Below are positions 1 through 11,859 of a DNA stretch of 64,000 nucleotides, in pieces (the first letter of the stretch is position 1; each line of letters begins with the position of its first letter). A program made the position numbers and the translations under genes. Where the stretch lies: positions 5,680,921 to 5,744,920 of the forward strand of contig NC_092181.1 in the NCBI RefSeq assembly GCF_043641665.1, written 5' to 3'. The notes under the pieces are model-generated. The model saw only the letters and a program-made list of their open reading frames with translations. It did no database searches and was not told the origin of the DNA. The stretch is from Enoplosus armatus (taxonomy: Eukaryota; Chordata; Actinopteri; Centrarchiformes; Enoplosidae).

Positions 1-772
1 GTCTGGACATTTTTGGTTTAGGTATCTTGAAAGTGCTTGAATTTTACTCTTAAAAAGCTGTATGAACCCTGTACAAAGAGTGTCACGCTGTGTAAGCCAG
101 TAACATCACATTACATAAAGTCACAACTCCATAAGGGTTAAGTGCATCTTAACAGCTTTGGCATCAGTTCATTGAAGTCAGGAGTCATTTTCATTACAGA
201 AAAAGAGAGAATGGGGATTTTATTCCTTCCTCCCACAGCAGGTTTGAATAGAAATTCCTACTGTGTTTACGTTAAACTATAGGTGAACTAACCCAAACCC
301 TAATGTCAGAAGACAGTACCTTTTGACCAGCAGTCGGACCATCAGTATTAAAGTTAACTGTTAATTGCTTTGCTCTCAATGCTGCCTGGATCAAACCAAC
401 CAAACCAAACAGAAAAAAAAGATTCATTTCAGCTGAGCATGATGTAACTTGATGAAAGAATCTGTAAAAAACAAAAAAACAAAAAACATGACAAGAAATT
501 AAGTGACAACTATGCGCAGCAGATACAGTAAGAACAACATATAGGTTTTGTATAGAGTGATGTAAACCCAAAATCACTAAATCATCCAATAGCAGGTCTC
601 CAAACCTGCCTACTTGTCATGATTAATCGGGCCTGTTTCACCTAAAGAACAGGTGTTACATTAATGACGGCCCTGGTCTATTCAAGTGTCCCAGTCAGCC
701 ATGACAGTGTGGCAGTGAGTCAGCATGCACAATACCAGGAAACTGAAGCAGCTAAATGAAACTGGGCCATCA
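1..772. other. Intergenic sequence, no gene seen
   Basis: No exon with good coding character and splice signals was found here. The longest open frame, on the minus strand at 272-589, has no recognisable domain. The stretch lies beyond the likely 3' end of unc93b1. A second AATAAA (minus strand, 218-223) could serve as a more distal poly(A) signal. Confidence 0.5.
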
Positions 773-778
773 TTTATT
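773..778 (-). terminator. Candidate poly(A) signal of unc93b1
   Basis: AATAAA on the minus strand about 840 bp past the unc93b1 stop codon. Positions 779-1618 would then be 3' untranslated region. No transcript evidence is available, and other AATAAA copies exist further on. Confidence 0.4.
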
Positions 779-1618
779 TCATTATTAAAATAAGTATGTG
801 CTTTTCCTGCTATGGCATGTTGAAATGTATTCAGAGAAAAAGGCCTATTGTATTATTTTACAATATTTTGGGGGGGTTTTTTAAGGGCATGTGGACAGTC
901 TGATATGTGTGCAGTTTCAAGACATGGTCTGACCCTGTGATACGCTGTTTGTTGTACCAGGGCTTGGCTACATAGTTAGCTACTCCTGTGTTTTAGCCCT
1001 GCTAGCGGCATGACTCTGTGGATTGCAGTGTCGGTTGGTCCGCCATTGGCCATACATGACTGACTGCTCGTACCTGTCGCATATTGATCTATACTAATGC
1101 ATAAATATACATTAATGCATTCATATTCATCTTCTGCAAAAAGCATGTTGAACTCCTCCCAAGAGATACAACAGACACGTGTCTGAGCTTCTGATGACAG
1201 CTTGAGTTAGCTTGTTTTCTCTAAGAAATGTGCATAAGTTAAGGGGTTGAAGGTAAACAAAGACAGAAGAACAAATATAGCTAAATAGGAGCCACGAGCT
1301 GTGCAGCAAAAGAAAAACAAAAGTATTGTTGTTGTATTCTGAGTTGTGGTCGTGTTTTATCCAACCTTTTAAAATTGCCGTACCTGTTGTTAAATAGCAA
1401 TATAGTTTTTCCGGTTTCTGTTCTGACTACACTTGAACAGGTAATTAAAGCTTTTTAATAAAAGCTTATGCCAGAGGAAATGCTTTTGTTTAGTGTAGTA
1501 CGCAAGGGTTACATTCAGTATAAATATGTGTAAAAATATGAATGGAATAATTAACACAACAGCTTCTTCTGTCATCCGTCCACCATCTCCCTTCATTTCT
1601 ACTCCTTTTTCTCCTTTC

Positions 1619-4600
1619 TCATCCTCCCTCATGCTCCTCCCCCTCTCCCTCCTTCACATGGTCGTCCTCCCGTCTGCGCCGGTGACCCTCGGCCCCTCTC
1701 CTCCTGGCTCTGGGTGAGTCAGCTCCCTGGGCCGCTGCGTCTTGGCCGCCTTCCTCCCTGTCCTCTGCTCCCATCTCCTCCGCCACACGCTCTTCGTCCT
1801 CATCCTCCTCAGTTCTCTCAGAGTCTGACTCATCTGAGTTGTCCTCTTCCAGGTAGCGATAGCCTTTGACCTGCAGACACGGATGATTCGTACATGTATG
1901 TTATATTGATGACCACGGACAGAAAGAGAGTTTAAGTCAAAATGTGTTTGCATCACCTTTTAGTCACTGGTTGAATGTTACAATATATAGAGGGCTGGTG
2001 AGTGCAGGACAAATCACTGTCTGCAGGAATCTCACCGCACACCAGATCTCTAAGATAAGTCTTCATTTCCGCATGAGAAAAGAGAGTTTCCAGGAGGGAA
2101 TAAAGCCGTTACATGCTGAATGCAAAAGCATTGTTTGCTCCAGAAAACCCACTGACCTCATGTAGAATTGAAGAAAAAATTGTATGTATATGGTGTTCAG
2201 TGAGAAAGCGACTCGAAATCAAAGAACGTGGCACTCTTTCACCTCAATTACTATTGATTAATAAATGAATGGTCTATAATATGTCAGGAAATATAAAAAA
2301 TCCTTAATCCAAAATTCCCTAAAGCTCATTCAAATGGCAATTATTTTCGATAATCTACACTGTTGCTGTGTAGACTATTTTTCTGTCAAATGATTAAGTG
2401 ATTAATCAACTAATTGTTTCAGTTCATCCAACCATCCATTTTCTGCCACATGGTAGCCCAGACGTCCCTGTTCACGAGGTGTTCCCAAGCCAGATGAGAT
2501 ATGTAATCTCTCCAGCATGTTCTGGGTCTTCCAGTTGGACGTGTCCAGAAAACGTCCAAAAGAAGGCTTGTCGATCTCAAGCTCCATTTTGCCCTCACTC
2601 ATGAACAAGGCTACAAGATACATACTCCTTTGCTTGGGGCAGCAAGTGAAATTAGTGCTTCTTTCCATCACATGGACAGCAATATCTGAAGTTAGCTTTG
2701 ATGGAAACTACATTCCTAGTTGCAATTTGTTAAGTGAACTACAGTCGGATAGCTTCCTCTTGGGCAGTGAAGGCTGCACTTTAATCTTTGGCTGACAGCA
2801 TAAATATGCTAAATCTGGCCACATTAAGGCAGTCATTTGTGACAGACTGTGACTGGTTACCTTGTGCCGTGGCCGAGGTATGCGAGGCAGTCTGTAAGGC
2901 ACTTTCCTGGCCAGCCGACGCTCCATCACCCAGTAACAGTAGCAGGCCAGCAATAGAGTGGCTAACAGGATGGAGAGTTTGGCCTGAGGGAGAGCGACAA
3001 AAAGGTAGGCACTTTTCCTTTAAGATGTGTTACACTTGAGGCACAGACACATTAAACAATCTCTAAACACACACACACACAGTCATACCCTCATAGGCAG
3101 GTTGGACCAGAGGTAGACTATGAAGATGGCGATGGCCTGCCACCAGTGATAGATGGTGTAGACAAAGTCCAGACGTTCTTTTTCCTCAGCGTACAGCATC
3201 CCGAGCAGAACTGACACACACAGAGACAGGAGTTCAGGCTGACACACGTCACGTGTGAACAAAGTTATTGATAGAGTACGTACAGACAGATGCTACTCAC
3301 TGCTGACACCAGTCTTGTTCAGGGCGGTGCCGAGGCCCCACAGCACAGAGACCACCAGCAGAGGGCCCAGATACTCTGGATGGTTTTCAGGCAGAGACAA
3401 CGCCAAGAGAACCACCAGCAGCACAACATGCACGGCAGCGCCCCCCACCAGACACAGCCAGCGCGGGAAGCGGAGGAGGCAAAGGGAGAGGGAGGAAAAG
3501 ATGGAGCAGGAGAGGCCATAGACCACTATGAGGAGCCACAGTTTTTTCAGGCCCAAAACACAGACGCCGTAGGACTGTGGAGGGAGGAAAAGAAAGAAAG
3601 AAGTTAGATGAAACATACATATTTTCAATATTCCCTGTCCGTATTACTATACTGCGTCTACCGCTTTATTAGTTATGGCGCAGTACCAAGGAGAATCCAG
3701 TGATGGCAAACAGCACTTCGAATCCGCTGTAGATGAAGAAGGGGCAGAGCAGCCGCAGGCGGTAGTCTCTCAGGTGTTTGAAAGGCAGCTGGAAGATGTT
3801 TCCCCAGCCGATGCTGCGGAGGTCAATCTCTTCTGTCGGGCGGTAGGCAGCGCCGCACAGCACAAGGAACTGTGGGTAGCAGCAAACGACAATCAATTTA
3901 TTTTGAGTTAATTTTGAGTGATTGCTTTGGTTTGTACGTGCTCAGAAAAATAAGGCAGTTCTTTCGAGCCCTCTGTAGGGCTATTCTAGAAAGCCTTTGT
4001 ATCCCTTTTAAATTACTGAGAGCATTACTAGCAACAACAATCAGTTACTCTATGGATTTCTTTCTACAACGATCCATTTCTCAAGCCAGCCTATCTAAAT
4101 TGCTCTAAATAGTACGAAGGGGTGGATCTGAGAGTGTGTTTTTCTGTGTTTTTCCAGCTACCTCTGTGATAGACTGTGGCCCAATACATGCTGGGATGGG
4201 TTCAAGCCTTGTGCGTCCCTGAACAGACTAAGCGGTTTAGAAAATGGAAGGTAATTTTATACTGAAATTGCTTTGTGGATAATATGGCTCTCAATCGTTA
4301 CCTAATATCTAAAAATATATAGAAAGTGTCATAAACAAAATAAATAAATACATTTTACCCACCAGCTGCTGCATATTTTATATAACAATCGATCAAATGA
4401 CTGCACGTAATGTGAAAGAGGCTGCTTGTAATGACGAACCCACAAAGAATTATCACCCAACTCTGCAGGTTCCCTCAGCTCTACTGATGGTTTTAGCGTC
4501 TTTTAGCTCATTACTTTGGTTTTACAGCCTGTAACTTCACTGTTTTGGTTCACTCTCACTGCTCTCATAGTAACTGACTGAAATAGTGGGCTAATGGCGG

Positions 4601-7600
4601 ACTTATCCCAACAGCCTACGTCCAGTGAGTCAGGCTAACACACCGTAAACATGGTGCTTTCAGGGTCCTTGGAGTTTTGGGGCAGTTGCTCATTTTGCCC
4701 TATTGGTAATCTCTGATTTGTGGTAAATCCCCTGAGATGGACGTATACTTCTTTTAGTACTGCCCTTTTGTGAAATTACCTTTTGAAAAACTTCGAACTT
4801 AGAAAAGCTTCTTATTTACGGACATATTGGTGTTAAGTATTTTGGAAAACATGTTTTGTTTGGTTTCCTGCAAGATAACAGAAATAAGAGTCATCAGTTG
4901 TACAAAACATGTATTTTAATTAGTTATGTACAAAGATGAAAGACCTAATTTTACTGTATTTACACAGATCTAACAATACACTGATTGCTTTCAATAAATA
5001 TTCAATAAATCCAAAAGCTCTGCAAACCATGACTTATAAAATCTTCTTTGAAACGTAAATCCTCCCTGGTGTTAAACAGTTTCTTGTTTCCTGTGTTTAC
5101 ACTCTAAAATATACTCTATACTTTTTGTGTCTTTACTGTATCGTAGGGGCAATTTATATTTGTTTTTTAAATAAAGAAATAGATGAATGAAGGGAATAAC
5201 AAGAAGCAAATTACAGTTTTAGCTGGGTTTTAGTTTCTTCATAGTTTAATGTGTATACAATTTAATGTTCCTCAACAGCAAAATGTTTGGTTTGGCTTGG
5301 TATAAAATTCTAGTACATAGTAAATTACCATTTGTCTTTCTCATTAATGTGCAAAACAAACAACAAACTGAACTCTAAGGAGCAGAGATCTGCATGTGTG
5401 TGTGTCTGGGAGTTTCGATCTTACGATGATCATGGCGAGGAAGGCGAAGCCCATGAGGACACTCTCCACCTGGATGAGCAGCATGGAGCGAGGCAGGTTG
5501 GTCAGCACGGTGGTGTTAAAGCCGGGGATCACTCCACTGATATTTGCTCCTGGCAGAGGAAGAGGAAGGCTCAGCCATTAGGAAGGAGCTGATGAGAAGT
5601 AAGCAACAGGTTTCAGTCCTGTGTGTTTAACACACAGACTGCATCTCTGCTTATAGAAACAAACTAAAAACATTCAGAAGTGCCAACAAGAATGTACATT
5701 GGAAAAACCCAAATAGATAACTAGCAGAGCAGCAGTTTGAAAGAAAACTAGGATGTTTGTGTGATCATGCTTTTGTATTTTGAAGAGGTTGTCTGTGGTC
5801 ATGTGGGGTTGTGGACCACAGCTCTGTTTCCTCCTACTGTTGTTTACAATAAAAAGGAAGCAACGTTGCCAGAAGTGAGATCCTTTTCCAAGTAAAGCAT
5901 GCCAGGAAAAACATCTCAACTTTAGCAGAAGTGTTGCACTTTATTAGTTTCGCAGCAGCTTTTGGGGGCCTGCTCGTGTTTCCTTTAGCACCTTGCTGCC
6001 TAGTAGTGGATGAAACATATATACTAGCCTAGGACATGTACATGGTTTATCAGAGCAATAGTTTCTGCTTGACCTAAAACAACAAGCTGATCGGAGCAGA
6101 GTTTGTGGAGAACATTCAGAATAATTAGTGAAAAGATGCTAAAAGACTCCATACAGCTGAGGATAACCTTGAAATTAGTTTTCTTTGCTGAGAGTTAGAT
6201 AAGAAGATCGATACCACTCTCATGTCTGTACGGTAAATATGTAGCTGCAGCAGCCAGTTAGCCTAGCTTAGCTTTAAGCCTGGAAACATGACTTTAGAGC
6301 TTTAGAGGTGCTGGTAGGTGGATTTTGTTACCTTTGGGCAAAGCCAGGCTACCTGTTTCCCTCTGTTTCCAGTCTGTGTGCTAAGCTAAGCCAACCAGGT
6401 GCTGGCTGTAGCTTCATATTTAACATATATACATTGTTGTCTGTAATCATTCATCAGTGGAGGTGAAGTGACATGTGTCTTTACCGCAGCCTTTCACATT
6501 GCTGAGAATGTGGCCGTTTTCATACAGGTAGCCGTTGAGGACGAAACACATGGGGAACTCCGCGAAGACAAAACTCAGCTGACAGGAAGAGACAGAAGAC
6601 AGGGACTCATGCTCGTTTGTTTCTTGCAGCTGTGCAAACCTCTTTTCCTCAGATGTTAAACACCGCACACAAAGTGAAATTAATTTGAAGCTTCAATGAA
6701 CAAAAGATGGCTGAAGACTCACATGGAAGATGATGTTGAAGACCGACTGGAAGACGATGATGTAGCTGTGGCACACTCCCTTAGGAAGCTTCTTTTGTTC
6801 CTGTACGTGCTCCTCCTTGTAGTTGACGTACTCGTAGTACTGCTGCGCCATCCTGCGTGTGTTTGTGTGAGAGGAAAACATACTTATTCTGTACAATCAG
6901 GTGTGTGTTCATCTGAGGCCTGTGTGGGTGTGTGCACGTTCACCTGTGCATTTACTACATATCAACGCAATCACATGACTGACCCCCGCCTCAGTGTGTG
7001 AGGGGCTTACAGTGATCCGACCAGCCACAGAGCTCCCATGAGCTCCCTCAGCTTCACACCTCCACAACTAAGCTTTGCTCGATGAAAAGTGCACAGCAAG
7101 GGTTTGAGGATTCATAAAAATCAACATTTGATTTGAATTGAAAAACGAGAGACTGAGAATGTGCCCTGCATTTCCATTTTCTGAGCCATTGGAATAAAAA
7201 AAATACCCAATTTGGCCGGAGGGAATTGTGTTTTCTGTGCAGCATGGTATCAGAAAAAACAAAACAATGCTTTACAAAACAAAACCAAAAAAACGCGCTG
7301 ACAACCAAGTTTCACAGCACGGCACAGCTTTTCACAGAACGTCAACAAAGTGCCTGGCAAACAATGTGAGGTATTATTATTGTCACACCTCCTTGTGAAC
7401 AGATGTGAAAACACTTGAAGCGGCTGATGATGCCTTTCTAGAGTTTCGTCTTGGCTGACGCAGAAAGTTAGCACAGACTCTCATTTTACTTGTAATTGAT
7501 TTTCTTAATGTGAAACCAATATCCAACTTGTGTGTGGGAAAACTACATATGTATATTCTTGTACACAGGTCTCTCTTGAACAACAAGACAACCTGTTTAA

Positions 7601-9265
7601 ATAAGAGGTTAAATAAAAAATATGTTAGTTAAGTAAGTAGAATTTGTACCCCATCAGAGGAGGCGTATGTGGTACATTACAAGCTAAAGAGTATTATTTA
7701 ACTCCGTGTCCTGAAAAGGCAGCAATGGCTCAGCTAAGGACCAGTGGCTCCAAACAGCCTTTTTCACCCATTTAAAACATGGCAGCATTAGAGCCCCACT
7801 GATATACCGTCACGGCCAGTATCAACTGATTTTAGCTTCTCATAGATATATATGTTGTTATCGGCCCACAAGTAACAAGAGATTTAAGTAGAAGAAAGCC
7901 AAAGGCATGTTTGAAGTAATCTAGAAACAGTGTCACCATTCAAGGTTGAATCACCAACCAGACAAAGAGAGCAGCTGCCCCTGGCCCCAAAACTCCAGGG
8001 GCCCCAAACGCTCCTGAACTACTAATTTAAAATGAATAAACGGTTTGAGAATAATATCCACCACGACTTGATAAAGACCGTTATGTGGGGTCCTGCTTTA
8101 TTACCTGATATTGAGGCCCTGTGTTTAACAGGATGTGGAAGGGACTGGGGGTTAATGGGGGCCCAGCAGTTAATCCGGACATGTCACCATTTCAGTAATT
8201 TGTCCAACAAAAAGCAAAGTTTGTGTACTGTTACTGTAAACTCAGTACATATCTTGGTCACAGTTTTTAAATAATCACATTTAAGGGATCTTGTCAAAAA
8301 ATGGTTGATTCTGTTGTGAATTTAGGTTAAACATATATATACATATATATACATATATATATCTCATATAACTGCTCTCAGATATTTTTAATTAAAACAT
8401 TTCTCAAATATCCACTAGATTTTTTGGCTACCTTCATTAGTTACATGGGGATGAAAGTACCTAAATGATATATTTCTCATTCTCATTTACTTTGACTTTA
8501 AAATCTTTGATGGTTATTAGAAAATGTCAATATTTATGGTTGATGGTGGTGAATTTCATTAGCATTATTAATGTTCAGATTTCAGGATAAAGGTGGTTGT
8601 AAAGTTATCTTTAGGCATGATAGATGGTTAGGTTCAGTGTGAGGTGAGAGTTAGCGAAGTTGAAATATAGGTATAATTTTGGTGCGGTGAAGGAAAGAGC
8701 AACGATTTGAGGCAGAAGTGATCCACTAAGATCTCAACTAACTACGCAAGTCGACCTTCAGTACACTCTGTGTGCTGTGACGTAATGAAGGTCGAGCTTC
8801 AGCCTCTTATGAAACATCTTCACCCACCCACTATTCCTCCTCCTGTTTCTCACCTAGTGATGTAGCTTCCCAAGGAGGCCCAGAGCGGCACGATGGCCAC
8901 GCCGATAGCTACGGCTGATGGAACCAAGGTGTAGTAACGCTCCCAGTAATTGGTTGAGACAAAGAGTGCATAGATTCCCGAAGCCAGGAACATCATCCAC
9001 TTAGTACCTAGAAACCTGCCAGACAGATAAATATAGAGTATAAATAGGAGAAAGGACATTCAGGTACAAGGAAAGGTTTGATCATAGTGTTTGTGTGTCT
9101 ACCTGATAAGTATGGGGGTGTAGAGCAGGCCTACGATGGGTGTAACGTTGATGCCCATCAGCATCTTGCGGTCGATGTCCTCCAGGCCAAGGTTGCTGTA
9201 CTTCACCTCACGGTAAGTGATATCATAATGAAGTATCAGCTGCATCTGCAGTAGGCCTGTAGCAG

Positions 9266-9296
<31 letters not shown>

Positions 9297-11570
9297 GATC
9301 AATTTAAAAGAACATATCAGTCTCTGCAGCTCTGCCTGCCTGTTTCAATGTCTTTTCTCCAAAGAAACTCACCCATGTACACACTGTACACAATCATGGC
9401 TCCAACACTGGCTGCAAGAACATTCTTGATGACACCCAACCTCTTCCTCCTGTAGTACTTCCTCTCCTCCTCCTCCTCATTGTACTCTGCCTGCGGGCCC
9501 AGAAACTCCTCCATCTGAGGAAAAAAAAAGGTTGTGCAACTGTTTGATACGAGCAAAGGTGGAGGAATGTTATCACACTCATGGAGTGTGTTATCTTTCA
9601 CTAGAAACCTGAAAATCACAAAGGCTGGAATAATAATGATATGATATATATCATATCATTATAAAGCTCACCTGGCCATGCGTGTTGTCTTCTTCCCCCA
9701 CATCCAGCAGTTCATTCATGACGCCATTGGGGGGTGCTACAAAATCAACACCCCTGACCAAGTCTTCTTCATCAGATGCCTCCATCTAGTGACCAAAAGC
9801 AGCAGTACACCGGATGAAAAGACAGTTACCTGTACCTTTAGCAATCATCTAATCATCCTTTTTTGTAATATAATTTCTATGAGGTACCTGCAGGGACTAG
9901 GGTTGTCAAATGTCTTACTGTACATACTAATGAGACTACATTAAGATGCTTTTCAAGTTTTCACAGGCCACAAAAATTCATTATGAATTTGAGGTCAAAT
10001 AAAATCTAAGGCTGGATAAATCACAATTACTCCTTAAAGTTATGACCGTTAACTTTATAAGATGGAGCATTAAGGCTTCAAAAAAACAACTTCATAGAAA
10101 GGTCCTGTTAATGCAATAACATTTCATCTATTTTACACTCTCTTAATCTCTTACACTACTTACATGCATGGATATGTCTTCTCTACCGCTCCTTATTAGA
10201 CACCTACATGCATACATAATCCCCAGTGCCACCCATGACCCCCACCCTTCTTCATTTGTTTTAGGGTTTTTTATTTTATTTTATGGAGTCATTTATGTAA
10301 CTGGTTTCTGTTTTATTTTTTATGTATCTATAGCTATAAAATATTATAAAATGTGTATATAAAATTGTGTTGCACTGTGTACAACACTGACATCGAAATA
10401 AAACATGTTACGAACTTTTACTATGATCACAATATTGCATCATGTCTGTTTTCCTCTGGTGTTACAGCAGCAATGATGAAGCCATGATAAATCAAGCTCA
10501 TCATCATAGACTTAATACATTTTATTGACTTAATTTTTGTGCTCACTATTTATCGAGCTTTTGTCCTGTTTTTAAAGGTCTGTAAAGCTATACTAGTAGT
10601 ATAAAAATCTCCAATAACCTCCCCCCAATATTTCAAATAATACATTTATAGCAAACATAACAAAACGGTGAAATAAACGGTTATTATAGGCACTGAATGA
10701 GTGACCTGGAGACAAGCGACAGCTCTGTGCTGAAGGGCTTGTTCATCGCAGTGGTTCCAGATCCTCCAGACCTCCATGGCGCACCATCTTTTAGATGTAA
10801 CTATTTGATGTCTTTTTTTTTTATACCATACATTTCACAAATATGAAATAAAATATAAATAAGGGGGTTTGAAAAAAAAAAAAAAAAAACCCTCTCCCGT
10901 GCTCTCCCAGAAAAAGGTGAGACCACCCTCGCTTCTGCATGTATAAAAAAAAACAATAGCCCTCCCCCTTTTCTGACCCCCCCTAAATAACTTTTGTGCA
11001 GTCCCTAATCTGGTCAAAAAAACCTTCTTTCTACAGCTCAAACAAGAACTACAACTTTCTGCGAATTAGTATATTTCCTTAATTTCACATGACAGACATA
11101 ACCCACAATGTTATAAAAGAGGATATGACCCTCGTGGTGTTCTCAACGTAGTTCCCTTATCTTATGTCTCTATACATGCAGGCTACATGACTCCATAAAC
11201 CAATGCAAACGGCAAGCTTGACATGTTAGCATGTTCTTCTTATATATCACTCAGGACAGTCGCTTTCCGCCAGGTCCCTCTGCCAGTCCTGTACGACTTC
11301 ACGTTAGCATTAGTAGGAGAAAAGTGCGTCGGAGTTTCTGTAACTGTTCTTTTTGATATCACCGCATCCTCTGTTGTGTTATTAGACAATACTACTGTAC
11401 CATCCGTGTAAAATCGTATTTTGAAGGGCATACGGTGGACTAATGTCGGCCAGGCATTTCTGCTCTAAGAACTATTCTTACACACGGAATATTACTTCAT
11501 TACACACACCGAACAACACCCCCTTCTTCTTAGGCTACCTTTCACCAACACTTTGACAGTCACTCACCAT
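1619..11570 (-). CDS. unc93b1: UNC93B1, endosomal Toll-like receptor trafficking chaperone
   Basis: Twelve-pass membrane protein that carries nucleic-acid-sensing TLRs (TLR3, 7, 9 families) from the ER to endosomes. Exons in transcript order: 11568-11570 (ATG only), 9672-9785, 9373-9514, 9103-9256, 8854-9015, 6723-6852, 6485-6578, 5425-5549, 3687-3869, 3301-3574, 3089-3210, 2861-2983, 1619-1870; all phases close. Family signatures are near-identical to mammals: YNEEEEERKYYRRKRLGV at the N-terminus, KMLMGINVTPI, GTKWMMFLASGIYALFVSTN, RPTEEIDLRS, WGNIFQLPFKH, YHWWQAIAIF, and the acidic tail GYRYLEEDNSDESDSE. Length is 624 aa from the ATG at 9785, or 625 aa if the ATG at 11570 is used; human has 597. 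The first ATG is followed by a GTGAGT donor, and the next exon also begins with ATG, so the protein may start Met-Met. A TGA lies in frame upstream with no other ATG in between. Confidence 0.95.
2250..2420. repeat. Diverged copy of an ATTAATCGATTA-type repeat
   Basis: An AT-rich stretch with GATTAATAAATG, AGGAAATATAAAAAATCC and GATTAAGTGATTAATCAAC. It looks like an old copy of the family seen better at 20306-20520 and 32696-32900. It lies in the last unc93b1 intron. The assignment is weak because of divergence. Confidence 0.35.
4160..4250. repeat. Dispersed repeat tail in a unc93b1 intron
   Basis: The stretch around CTGGGATGGGTTCAAGC, CCCTGAACAGACTAAGCGG and TTTAGAAAATGGA resembles the conserved tail of interspersed repeats widespread in fish genomes. 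This is recognition from memory; the family was not assigned, and the rest of the element is not obvious. Confidence 0.5.
6186..6432. mobile_element. Fold-back (MITE-like) repeat in a unc93b1 intron
   Basis: The left part (GAGAGTTAGATAAGAAGAT, CCACTCTCATGTCTGTACGG) followed by TAAATATGTAGCTGCAGC is mirrored by a right part ending CTGGCTGTAGCTTCATATTTA. Inner pieces such as CCTAGCTTAGC and GCTAAGCTAAG are also inverted. A second copy with both outer ends intact lies at 61636-61850, which identifies this as a dispersed element. The right outer end of this copy is degraded. It ends about 50 bp from coding exon 6485-6578. Confidence 0.7.
8330..8362. repeat. AT microsatellite (ACATATATAT units)
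   Basis: Tandem ACATATATAT-like units in the intron between unc93b1 exons 6723-6852 and 8854-9015. Confidence 0.8.
9277..9297. repeat. CA/TG microsatellite near a unc93b1 3' splice site
   Basis: About ten CA units on the plus strand, so a TG (UG) tract in the unc93b1 transcript. It begins about 20 nt before the acceptor of exon 9103-9256. Confidence 0.9.
9633..9662. repeat. 30-bp perfect palindrome in a short unc93b1 intron
   Basis: Fifteen-base arms with no spacer, centred between 9647 and 9648. I checked every base pair from 9633/9662 inward. It starts 9 bases inside the 157-nt intron that follows coding exon 9672-9785, so the transcript could form a hairpin next to the 5' splice site. 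Confidence 0.9.
9786..11567. other. First intron of unc93b1, no other gene seen
   Basis: This sequence lies between the proposed ATG exon and the first long coding exon. It holds A- and T-rich runs (notably 10872-10890) and AT-rich low-complexity stretches. I see no additional exon or RNA gene. Confidence 0.6.
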
Positions 11571-11695
11571 GTTCCTCGCTCGGGGGCTCCTCGCGGGTAC
11601 CAGGCTGAGACGTTTGTCCACCCGAGAGGCAGAAACTCTCAGACCTGCTCTGTCCCTGCAGCTTTTAGTTCCCCTTTCCGATGTACAAGCTGCAG
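11568..11695 (-). other. unc93b1: Probable first exon of unc93b1 (5' UTR plus start codon)
   Basis: On the minus strand this GC-rich segment ends AACATG followed by GTGAGT, a strong splice donor at 11562-11567. Joining it to the acceptor before 9785 (ending CACTAG) gives an uninterrupted frame. The 5' limit is uncertain and is set near the TATA-like sequence at 11697-11704. Confidence 0.6.
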
Positions 11696-11696
11696 G

Positions 11697-11727
11697 TATA
11701 AATAAAAGTTGCGCGAAGGAAATGAAA
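11697..11727 (-). promoter_or_regulatory. Candidate unc93b1 promoter: TATA-like box and ETS-IRF composite motif
   Basis: Plus-strand 11697-11704 reads TATAAATA. At 11718-11727 the plus strand reads GGAAATGAAA, an exact fit to GGAANNGAAA, the composite element bound by PU.1 with IRF4 or IRF8. Both sit just upstream of the inferred first exon of an immune gene. Short motifs occur by chance, and the TATA orientation is reversed relative to the gene, so this is a lead only. Confidence 0.35.
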
Positions 11728-11853
11728 GTCAGTCGTCTTCACTTCCTCACTGTCTTAAAGGTACAGACCCATGTTTCAGAGAGCCCGCCTCCTCTCTGCT
11801 AGCACTGCCACATGAAAACAACTTCAAAGTGTGTGTGGGGCAGAGAACAAGAC

Positions 11854-11859
11854 TTTAAT
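11854..11859 (-). terminator. Candidate poly(A) signal of timm10
   Basis: ATTAAA on the minus strand, about 1.1 kb past the timm10 stop and roughly 150 bp before the unc93b1 promoter. No better AATAAA was found in between. The intervening 3' UTR would include a 20-base A run (11990-12008 on the plus strand) and a C run. Confidence 0.35.

Noticed and set aside
11569..11802. Plus-strand open frame starting MFLARGLLAGTRLRRLSTR, reminiscent of a mitochondrial presequence
   Set aside because: The downstream part has no domain, and the minus strand of the same DNA makes a convincing unc93b1 first exon with a GTGAGT donor.
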